Notes under the pieces: generated by a model | Database searches by the model: none | What the model was told of the DNA's origin: nothing | Seen by the model: only the letters and a program-made list of their open reading frames with translations | Shown here: positions 8,836 to 13,033 of the stretch, piece by piece | Layout: each line of letters starts with the position of its first letter | How positions within the stretch are numbered: the first letter of the stretch is position 1 | Program-made: the position numbers and the translations under genes | Source: Candidatus Colimorpha enterica | GTDB lineage: Bacteria; Bacillota; Clostridia; Oscillospirales; CAG-272 | Direction: 5' to 3' | Assembly (NCBI GenBank): GCA_018065475.1 | Contig: JAGHTD010000231.1 | Span: 1-13,655, forward strand | Length of the DNA stretch: 13,655 nt

Positions 8836-8864
8836 ATTATACCATTTTCTCCCGTCCGTGTCAA
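8836..8864 (-). promoter_or_regulatory. Consensus housekeeping-sigma promoter for livHMGF
   Basis: On the minus strand, TTGACA (8864-8859), 17 bp, TATAAT (8841-8836): a full consensus match. The expected start is near 8829, leaving a leader of about 30 nt with no visible regulatory structure. It separates transcription of livHMGF from livK. Confidence 0.9.
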
Positions 8865-8899
8865 CCACAGGCAGATGAAAACGGCATTAACCGACAGGC

Positions 8900-8929
8900 G
8901 GCGCCCGACGGAAAAATCCGCCGGACGCC
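8900..8929 (-). terminator. Strong hairpin after livK, terminator-like but lacking a U tract
   Basis: 13-bp stem of 8900-8912 with 8917-8929 around an AAAA (plus) / TTTT (minus) loop; in minus-strand RNA all positions pair, two of them as G-U. Read on the minus strand it is not followed by a T run (GCCTGTCGG follows), so it is either an atypical terminator or a 3'-end stabiliser for the livK mRNA. It lies 25 bp after the livK stop and 35 bp before the livH promoter. Confidence 0.6.
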
Positions 8930-8954
8930 ATAAAAATCTTTGATCAGCAGAAGA

Positions 8955-10091
8955 TTATCTCTTCATCTCTTTGATCTGAGGAACCTTCGTGCAAGCGCCG
9001 GAGGTTGCCCATGTCATCGTTCCGGTTGCGCCGGTGTAGCTGAAATCGGAAGCGGTGATGGCTGCCTTGAGGAGGTTGCAGAGGTCGGAAGCGGAGATGT
9101 TGACGTCCTTGACGTCTGCCTTCTTCATAGCGTTGTAGATGGCCATGACGGAGTCGTAGCCGTCAGCTGCGAACTGGTCGGGAGTCTCGTTGTACTTTGC
9201 TTTGTAAGCAGCGACAAACTTGGAGACTGTGGGATCGGTGCTTTCAGCGTCGAAGGGAGTGATGTAGAGGATCTTGTTGTTGATGACGTCGTCCTTTGTG
9301 AACATTGCGTCGATACCGTCGAAACCGTCAACTCCGAAGAGAACGGCGTTTACGCCCTTGGCGGTCGCTGCCTTAGCTACGAGAGATGCCTCAGTGTAGT
9401 AGAAGGGCATAAAGAAGATATCACAGTCCTTGAGCGTCTCAACCTGAGAGCTGAAGTCCTTGTTGTTCTCGCCGTCGAAGGTTGCGAGCTTGTACTCAAG
9501 ACCGATCTTTTCTGCTTCTGCCTTGAAAGCGTCGAAAACGCCTGCGGAGTAGGAGGAGCTGGTCTCGTAGATAACGCCTACGTTGGTGTAGCCGTCTGCC
9601 TTGATCTGGTCAGCCGCGAGAGTACCCTGGTCGGGGTCACCGAAGCAAACGCGGAATGCGTTGTCGCCGTACTGGATGACTGCTTCCTCGGATGCGGAAG
9701 GAGTGATGAAGAAGACGTTGTCCTGAGCTGCCTTAGCGGCGAAGGACTTGCAGGATCCGGATGTAACGGAACCGAGGGAAACCTGCATTCCTGCTTCAAA
9801 CAGTGTGTCGTAGCCGGTAGCTGCGTCAGCTGCTTCTGCCTTGTCGTCCTTCATATCGAAGGCGAAGAGGTAACCGTTGAGACCGCCTGCGGCGTTGATC
9901 TCTTCGATGGCGATCGTTGCGCCCTTCTGAACGGAGATGCCGTAGGATGCGGCGTCACCGGTGAGAGGGCCTGTACAACCGATGTTCCAGGTGTCTTTCT
10001 TGAAGACCTGGTTGGACGAGCAGCTTGCAAAGCAAACGACTGCGAGTGCGACTGCCATTGCGGCCGACACGAACTTTACAAATTTTTTCAT
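8955..10091 (-). CDS. livK: Branched-chain amino acid ABC transporter, substrate-binding lipoprotein LivK
   Basis: 378-aa extracytoplasmic receptor of the LIV importer, family periplasmic-binding-protein type I (Peripla_BP_6). Signal peptide with lipobox FASC, Cys24, so it is anchored by lipid to the outer membrane face as expected in a Gram-positive cell. Mature landmarks are IGCTGPLTGDAASYG (37-51), GATIAIEEINAAGGLNG (57-73), GSVTSGSCKSFAAKAAQDNV and the FFITPSASEE substrate-site region, VGVIYETSSSYSAGVFDAF and GVDGFDG in the second lobe, and a C-terminal GATGTMTW motif. The exact substrate (Leu/Ile/Val or another amino acid) cannot be read from sequence. Start ATG at 10091 has AAAGGAG about ten bases upstream. 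Codon use is strongly biased, like the oxidoreductase at the left edge, suggesting high expression. It is followed by a strong hairpin and then a separate promoter for the membrane and ATPase subunits. Confidence 0.96.
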   Translation of the reverse strand: MKKFVKFVSAAMAVALAVVCFASCSSNQVFKKDTWNIGCTGPLTGDAASYGISVQKGATIAIEEINAAGGLNGYLFAFDMKDDKAEAADAATGYDTLFEAGMQVSLGSVTSGSCKSFAAKAAQDNVFFITPSASEEAVIQYGDNAFRVCFGDPDQGTLAADQIKADGYTNVGVIYETSSSYSAGVFDAFKAEAEKIGLEYKLATFDGENNKDFSSQVETLKDCDIFFMPFYYTEASLVAKAATAKGVNAVLFGVDGFDGIDAMFTKDDVINNKILYITPFDAESTDPTVSKFVAAYKAKYNETPDQFAADGYDSVMAIYNAMKKADVKDVNISASDLCNLLKAAITASDFSYTGATGTMTWATSGACTKVPQIKEMKR

Positions 10092-10105
10092 GAGTTTTGT
10101 TCTCC

Positions 10106-10137
10106 TTTATAAAAATTTTTTCTTTTTTATAAAAATT
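10106..10137 (-). repeat. Two direct copies of a 12-bp AT-rich motif in the livK leader
   Basis: TTTATAAAAATT occurs at 10106-10117 and 10126-10137, copies starting 20 bp apart, between the hairpin and the livK ribosome binding site. The nearer copy touches that site. It could be a regulator site, an AT-rich unstructured leader that keeps translation open, or part of a weak second promoter. Confidence 0.5.
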
Positions 10138-10170
10138 AAAACGGTGCGCGTAAGCAACACCGTAATTTTT
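10134..10170 (-). terminator. Terminator-like hairpin between the miniprotein gene and livK
   Basis: On the minus strand ACGGTG (10163-10158) pairs with CACCGT (10146-10141) over an 11-nt loop, and the stem can extend through an A-T stretch with a small bulge, followed by TTTTAATTTTTAT. As no good promoter is visible between it and livK, livK transcription probably reads through it. It may reduce or regulate read-through. Confidence 0.6.
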
Positions 10171-10184
10171 CGTCTGTTATAGCT

Positions 10185-10379
10185 TTATACCGCCATATAC
10201 TGTTGCTTACCGTATTCAGTTTTGGTAATAAGTCGAATAATTATGACTGCCACGGAAATAATAAGAAAAACGGGCATCGAAATCACGATACCCGAAATAA
10301 GGCAGAGAGCGGCGGAGGCGCAGGCAAAAGCGGTCATCGACGATGACTTACTGCCGCTATTGAATGCAAATGAGAACAT
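10185..10379 (-). CDS. Small membrane protein (64 aa) upstream of livK, function unknown
   Basis: I recognise no family. Support for a real gene: ATG at 10379 is preceded by GGAGG eight bases upstream, and a perfect consensus promoter (10411-10439) would place the start of transcription about 25 nt before it, so this is the first reading frame of the livK transcript. The protein has a short polar start (MFSFAFNSGSKSSS), then a nearly continuous hydrophobic stretch of about residues 15-50 broken by a single Pro, enough for one long or two short membrane spans, then a basic/polar tail (ITKTEYGKQQYMAV). It ends 93 bp before livK, with a terminator-like hairpin between. It could be an accessory subunit of the importer, a small regulator, or a leader peptide whose translation affects the hairpin. 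It is not rich in Leu/Ile/Val codons in a run at the end, which argues against a classic branched-chain attenuation peptide, though the middle has PVFLIISVAVIIIRLI. Confidence 0.62.
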   Translation of the reverse strand: MFSFAFNSGSKSSSMTAFACASAALCLISGIVISMPVFLIISVAVIIIRLITKTEYGKQQYMAV

Positions 10380-10410
10380 ACTGCGTTCCTCCGTAAAAAA
10401 CTATGGTGAA

Positions 10411-10439
10411 ATTATATCACTGTTTTGAATAAATGTCAA
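10411..10439 (-). promoter_or_regulatory. Consensus housekeeping-sigma promoter for the miniprotein/livK transcript
   Basis: Minus strand TTGACA (10439-10434), 17 bp, TATAAT (10416-10411): the third full consensus promoter in this window. The expected start is near 10404, ten bases before the ribosome binding site of the 64-aa gene. Confidence 0.9.
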
Positions 10440-10475
10440 GGGCTTTTTGCAAATTTCTTTCAAAAAATCTTATTT

Positions 10476-10515
10476 TCTTTCATTTTTCGGCTCGCACGCA
10501 TTTCAAAATGAAAGA
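10476..10515 (-). terminator. Candidate terminator stem-loop directly after tadA
   Basis: Perfect 11-bp inverted repeat TCTTTCATTTT (10476-10486) / AAAATGAAAGA (10505-10515) with an 18-nt loop, starting at the base after the tadA stop codon. The stem is AT-rich and the T6 run comes only 8-13 nt after it on the minus strand, so it is not a textbook terminator. Confidence 0.45.
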
Positions 10516-10986
10516 TTATTCAGTTTTATGTTCATTTTTCTTTTTTCTCAGCTCCGAAAAGAAGTCGGAAAGGAGTGAGGCGCACTCCTTTTCCATCACT
10601 CCGCCGAGAAGCTCCGGCTTGTGGTTGTAGGGGAGATCAAAGAGATTTACGACCGATCCGACCGAGCCCGCCTTGGCGTCGTACGCGCCGAAGACCACCC
10701 GTTCTATCCTCGAATTGATTATCGCGCCCGCACACATCGGGCAGGGTTCAAGCGTCACGTACATCGTGCATCCGGGCAGGCGCCAGCCGCCGAGGGCGCG
10801 GCAGGCGGAATCTATCGCCGTGATCTCGGCGTGATACAGGGCGTTCTTCCCCGTTTCGCGGCGGTTGTGCCCCCGTCCGACTATCTCGCCGTTCCTGACG
10901 ATGACGGCCCCTATCGGCGCTTCGCCGATCTTTGCCGCTTCTTTGGCTTCCTCTATCGCTTCGAGCATGAATCTTTCGTCGTCCAT
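10516..10986 (-). CDS. tadA: tRNA-specific adenosine deaminase TadA
   Basis: 156-aa zinc deaminase converting adenosine-34 of tRNA-Arg(ACG) to inosine, so that CGN codons are decoded; an essential cytoplasmic enzyme. Zinc and catalytic motifs: HAE with His52 and Glu54 (proton shuttle) in ALYHAEITAI, and PCPMC with Cys82 and Cys85 in TLEPCPMCAGAI. APIGAVIV (23-30) and GHNRRE (39-44) line the nucleotide pocket as in the family. Length is typical. The frame is open further upstream (to 11022), but the ATG at 10986 is preceded six bases away by GGAG and gives the usual N-terminus MDDERFMLEAIEEAKEA. It has its own promoter (11074-11102) and an 80-nt structured leader, and is followed by a stem-loop. 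Confidence 0.95.
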   Translation of the reverse strand: MDDERFMLEAIEEAKEAAKIGEAPIGAVIVRNGEIVGRGHNRRETGKNALYHAEITAIDSACRALGGWRLPGCTMYVTLEPCPMCAGAIINSRIERVVFGAYDAKAGSVGSVVNLFDLPYNHKPELLGGVMEKECASLLSDFFSELRKKKNEHKTE

Positions 10987-11015
10987 TCCGATCTCCGTTC
11001 CCTGTCGGTACCGCA

Positions 11016-11051
11016 TTCCCACGGTCCCCCCGATAGGGGCAGACCGCGGAA
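11016..11051 (-). promoter_or_regulatory. Stable hairpin in the 5' leader of tadA
   Basis: Minus strand: TTCCGCGGTC (11051-11042) pairs with the GACCGT..GGAA arm (about 11026-11016) with a single bulged G, then after a 2x2 internal loop CCCC/GGGG closes on loop TATC. It lies between the predicted transcription start (near 11067) and the tadA ribosome binding site. I recognise no known riboswitch or T-box in it. Confidence 0.5.
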
Positions 11052-11073
11052 CGTCCGATACCGTTTCAACTAT

Positions 11074-11102
11074 ATTATAGTTTACAACCCGTCAAAAGTC
11101 AA
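11074..11102 (-). promoter_or_regulatory. Promoter for tadA, overlapping the end of the upstream gene
   Basis: Minus strand TTGACT (11102-11097), 17 bp, TATAAT (11079-11074): eleven of twelve consensus bases. The -35 box and part of the spacer lie within the last codons of the 74-aa gene. Confidence 0.85.
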
Positions 11103-11316
11103 CGTTTTTTCCGTCGATTTTCTCGGATTTTGCCAATTCGATCGCTTCTTCGAGCATTTTTATCGCGCGGTCGAACCTGCCGTACCTGTCCGAGATCGCC
11201 TTTTTGTCGATGTTGTCTTTCAGCGACTTCATCGCGTGCAGTCTGTCCGCCGTCTTTTCTTCGCCGTCGAAAGCGATCTTGCGGAGCTCTTCGTTTATTC
11301 TTTCCTCGTCGTCCAT
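11092..11316 (-). CDS. Small charged helical protein (74 aa), function unknown
   Basis: No family recognised. ATG at 11316 has an excellent ribosome binding site, AAAGGAGG, six bases upstream, and a candidate promoter just before that, so translation is likely. The protein is highly charged (runs such as MDDEERINEELRK and IKMLEEAIELAKSEK), without signal peptide, membrane span or cysteine, and should be mostly alpha-helical, perhaps two amphipathic helices joined near residues 36-48 (DKKAISDRYGRF). It is soluble and cytoplasmic by prediction. Its end overlaps the tadA promoter, so the two genes are closely packed, though each has its own promoter; read-through into tadA is possible because no terminator lies between them. 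Confidence 0.8.
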   Translation of the reverse strand: MDDEERINEELRKIAFDGEEKTADRLHAMKSLKDNIDKKAISDRYGRFDRAIKMLEEAIELAKSEKIDGKNVDF

Positions 11317-11337
11317 AATATCCCTCCTTTCGGGAAT

Positions 11338-11366
11338 ATTATACCCGCCCGCGCAAAATCCGTCAT
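11338..11366 (-). promoter_or_regulatory. Promoter for the 74-aa gene
   Basis: Minus strand ATGACG (11366-11361), 17 bp, TATAAT (11343-11338): perfect -10, four of six at -35. The expected start is near 11331, directly ahead of the ribosome binding site, so the leader is very short (about 15 nt). Confidence 0.7.
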
Positions 11367-11392
11367 CTCATTTTTGTCTCATTTTTGTCTCA
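11366..11392 (-). repeat. 11-bp tandem repeat upstream of the 74-aa gene promoter
   Basis: On the plus strand TCTCATTTTTG is present twice in perfect tandem (11366-11376, 11377-11387) and begins a third time (TCTCA, 11388-11392). It abuts the -35 box. One helical turn per repeat would put equivalent bases on the same face of the DNA, as for a repeated regulator site. Confidence 0.7.
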
Positions 11393-11467
11393 CTTTCTTT
11401 ATGGAAAGGAGGCAAAAAGCTTTCAATTGCTTCGACAAAGAAGGAACGGCTGTCGGAAAGTCGTTTC

Positions 11468-11498
11468 GGTAGGGGGTGGCGCCTTCGACACCCCGCTT
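11468..11498 (+). repeat. GTAGGGG hairpin unit, copy 1 (forward)
   Basis: GTAGGGG at 11469-11475 and CCCCGCTT at 11491-11498 frame a hairpin (GGGGTG pairs with CACCCC). It shares its ends and the CCTTCG-type loop with copies at 11644-11672 and 12021-12048. Confidence 0.75.
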
Positions 11499-11544
11499 AA
11501 CGTAATATACAAATATTATCCGGCTACATCGTATGAGAGGGCAA

Positions 11545-11640
11545 ACGGCATACGGCGTGATGAGCGCAAGCGCAGCGATGAGCGTCTTCGACGCAGTGAT
11601 ACGCGCTTACAGCGCTGTGATGTGTGCCTACGGCACGTTT
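11545..11640 (+). repeat. Array of about five small hairpins with roughly 21-bp period
   Basis: Four units begin with GATG or GATA at 11559, 11577, 11598 and 11619 (spacings 18, 21, 21), and a partial unit (CGGCATACGGCG) precedes them. Each unit has a small palindrome at the same place: GCGC-AA-GCGC, GCGTC-TTC-GACGC, GCGCT-TAC-AGCGC, GTGCC-TAC-GGCAC. Stem sequences differ between units while pairing is kept; the linkers (cagTGATg type) are conserved. Confidence 0.85.
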
Positions 11641-11643
11641 AAC

Positions 11644-11672
11644 GGTAGGGGAGGGGCTTGCTCCTCCCGCTT
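11644..11672 (+). repeat. GTAGGGG hairpin unit, copy 2 (forward)
   Basis: GTAGGGG (11645-11651) to CCCGCTT (11666-11672), with stem GGGAGGGGC / GCTCCTCCC containing one G-U pair. It lies directly after the 21-bp hairpin array. Confidence 0.8.
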
Positions 11673-11730
11673 GCAAACTGACGATTATTGATATCATCAA
11701 ATAGAATGTAAAAGATACGGCTCCGTCCAT

Positions 11731-12003
11731 CTCCATCCGGGTTCGCACTAACCTTGAGGAACAGACACACTGTCAACCTCCCTCGGGAGGGAGGGGAACC
11801 GCTTGCGGTGGAAGGAGCCCGGCGATCGGTTTATTGCTTGTAAATCTTCACCGATGGAAGAAAAACTAACGGTTTAGTATCGTTTCTATTCATTCTGATA
11901 CTTACTTTCTTATGCCGCGGGCTCCTCCACCGCTCCGCGGAGCCCCCTCCCGGAGGGAGCTAGACAGTCGGTGCTTGCTTTAAGTTAGTGCCTCACCGTG
12001 GAG
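11731..12003. repeat. Imperfect long palindrome of about 270 bp, MITE-like
   Basis: Two diverged inverted arms of about 90 bp surround a 96-bp centre. Matching blocks from the outside in: CTCCA 11731-11735 / TGGAG 11999-12003; GCACTAAC 11745-11752 / GTTAGTGC 11984-11991; then a core of 53 bp (11769-11821) against 51 bp (11918-11968) in which ACTGTC, CTCCCTC, GGAGGG, CGGTGG and GGAGCCCG are shared in the same order. Each core arm contains its own small palindrome (CTCCCTC/GGGAGG). The centre has two further inverted repeats: ATCGGT 11825-11830 / ACCGAT 11850-11855, and AGTATC 11876-11881 / GATACT 11897-11902. I see no transposase frame and no clear target-site duplication, so it could be a relic of a non-autonomous element or two copies of an intergenic repeat inserted in opposite directions. 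Confidence 0.8.
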
Positions 12004-12111
12004 TAAGTTCCGCGCCGACGAAGCGGGAGCACCAAGGCGCTCCCCTACGACAGCAGCCATTATGTTTTTCAAATCTCACAGAGCGGAACGTCGGCTAAGC
12101 GCATAACTTAC
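12003..12111. repeat. Nested inverted repeat around the third GTAGGGG unit
   Basis: GTAAGTT (12003-12009) matches AACTTAC (12105-12111), and inside it GCCGACG (12014-12020) matches CGTCGGC (12089-12095). The reverse-oriented hairpin unit at 12021-12048 lies within. A transcript could fold as a long stem with internal loops. Confidence 0.55.
12021..12048 (-). repeat. GTAGGGG hairpin unit, copy 3 (reverse)
   Basis: Read on the minus strand it begins GTAGGGG and ends CCCGCTT, with stem GGGAGC / GCTCCC and loop centred on CCTTGG; it has the same length as copy 2 but the opposite orientation. Confidence 0.8.
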
Positions 12112-12167
12112 GCCTTGTCCTCTACGGAATTACGGCACGCAGTTCGACGGCGATCCCCGCATAAAGC

Positions 12168-12206
12168 AAAAACGCCGACGGGCGTCTCAATGACACCGCG
12201 TCGGCG
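12168..12206 (-). terminator. Rho-independent terminator of the right-hand ABC transporter operon
   Basis: Minus strand: CGCCGACG then (after one bulged C) GGTGTC, loop ATTGA, GACGCC, CGTCGGCG, followed by TTTTTGC. About 14 bp with one G-U pair and one bulge. It starts 15 bp after the stop codon of the ATPase gene. Confidence 0.93.
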
Positions 12207-12220
12207 CGTTTGTATTCATT

Positions 12221-13033
12221 TTACCCCAGCAGGGCTCTGTCGGAGGAGAACTCCTCGCCGCTGACCTTGTTGAAGGCGTCGAGAAGCGTCTCGACGGTGA
12301 GCTTTTTCTTATCCTCGCCCGAAATGTCGAGGATGATCCTGCCGTCCTTCATCATTATGAGGCGGTTTCCGTGCGAGATAGCGTCCTTCATATTGTGAGT
12401 GACCATGAGGGTGGTGAGCTTGCCTTCCTCGACGATCTCGTCGGTGATCGAAAGCACCTTTGCCGCCGTCTTGGGGTCAAGAGCCGCCGTATGCTCGTCG
12501 AGAAGGAGCATTTTCGGCTTGACGAGCGACGCCATGAGCAGCGTCAGCGCCTGCCTCTGACCGCCCGAGAGAAGTCCGACCTTTGCGGTCATTCTTTCTT
12601 CAAGCCCGAGCCCGAGACGCGCAAGCTGAACCTTATACGTCTCCTGCTCCTGCTTTGTGACCTCCCATTTAAGGCCGTGACGTTTGTCTCTTCTGTAAGC
12701 GAGAGCGAGGTTTTCGACGATCTCCATATCGGGGGCGGTACCCATCATCGGGTCCTGGAACACCCTGCCGAAATATTTAGCCCTCTTGTATTCGGGGAGC
12801 TTGGTCACGTCGATACCGTCGAGTACGATCTTTCCGCAGTCAAGCGGGAAGACGCCTGTCAGAGCGTTCATGAGCGTACTTTTACCGGCTCCGTTACCGC
12901 CGATAACGGTTACGAAATCGCCGTCGTAAATGGTGAGGTCAAGCCCGTCGAGGGCGACCTTGCTGTTGACGGTGCCGGGGTTGAAGGTCTTTGTCGCGTC
13001 GGTTATCGAGAGCATTACTTTTCTGTCAGCCAT
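12221..13033 (-). CDS. ABC transporter ATP-binding protein, TrpZ/COG1101 type
   Basis: 270-aa ATPase energising an importer with the neighbouring permease. Walker A GGNGAGKST (45-53), GRVFQDPMMGTAPDM around the Q-loop (Gln93), signature LSGGQRQ (155-161), Walker B LLLDE (176-180) followed by HTAALDP in place of the usual P-T/S, and H-loop VTHNM (His213). The DEHTAALDPKTA stretch, the FQDPMMGTAP segment and the permease beside it point to the family whose complexes pair COG2984 binding protein, COG4120 permease and COG1101 ATPase; members in streptococci are named TrpXYZ from their link to tryptophan regulation. The substrate here cannot be read from sequence. The ATG at 13033 lies inside the 3' end of the permease gene (8-bp overlap), with GGAGGG eight bases upstream, so the two are translationally coupled. 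It is the last gene of its operon. Confidence 0.92.
   Translation of the reverse strand: MADRKVMLSITDATKTFNPGTVNSKVALDGLDLTIYDGDFVTVIGGNGAGKSTLMNALTGVFPLDCGKIVLDGIDVTKLPEYKRAKYFGRVFQDPMMGTAPDMEIVENLALAYRRDKRHGLKWEVTKQEQETYKVQLARLGLGLEERMTAKVGLLSGGQRQALTLLMASLVKPKMLLLDEHTAALDPKTAAKVLSITDEIVEEGKLTTLMVTHNMKDAISHGNRLIMMKDGRIILDISGEDKKKLTVETLLDAFNKVSGEEFSSDRALLG

Larger units (their letters stand above)
11393..12167. other. Gene-free interval packed with palindromic repeats
   Basis: About 775 bp without a protein-coding gene I can support: the open frames here are short, lack ribosome binding sites, or run through repeats. It holds the hairpin array, three copies of the GTAGGGG unit and the long imperfect palindrome listed separately. 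I see no transposase, tRNA or known riboswitch. The first 70 bases (11401-11472) could encode 23 residues but have no ribosome binding site. Confidence 0.75.

Noticed and set aside
8940..10112. 390-codon plus-strand open frame opposite livK
   Set aside because: It is the antisense image of a strongly codon-biased gene. The product is a Val/Cys/Asp/Glu-rich string with no domain, and livK on the other strand has a signal peptide, lipobox and family motifs.
10222..10428. 68-codon plus-strand frame antisense to the 64-aa miniprotein
   Set aside because: It starts at TTG without a ribosome binding site, whereas the minus-strand frame has GGAGG and a consensus promoter.
10987..11091. SRP RNA gene next to tadA, as occurs in some Firmicutes
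   Set aside because: The conserved GGUCAGG...GGAAGGAAGCAGC core is not present on either strand here.
10621..11472. 283-codon plus-strand open frame across tadA and the 74-aa gene
   Set aside because: It is antisense to two genes with good ribosome binding sites, has no recognisable domain, and runs into repeats.
11401..11472. 23-codon frame starting at ATG 11401
   Set aside because: No ribosome binding site before the ATG; an AAAGGAGG lies inside the frame but has no start codon at proper distance after it.
11545..11640. Possible CRISPR array
   Set aside because: Units are about 21 bp with no separate unique spacers, the repeats themselves are not conserved, and no cas gene is present.
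11524..11748. Short open frames through the hairpin array, with 7-residue periodic products
   Set aside because: The periodicity comes from the 21-bp DNA repeat. No ribosome binding sites are present, and frames are open on both strands, as expected from palindromes.
11700..11770. tRNA-like GGGTTCG segment
   Set aside because: No acceptor stem, anticodon arm or matching T-arm can be folded around it.
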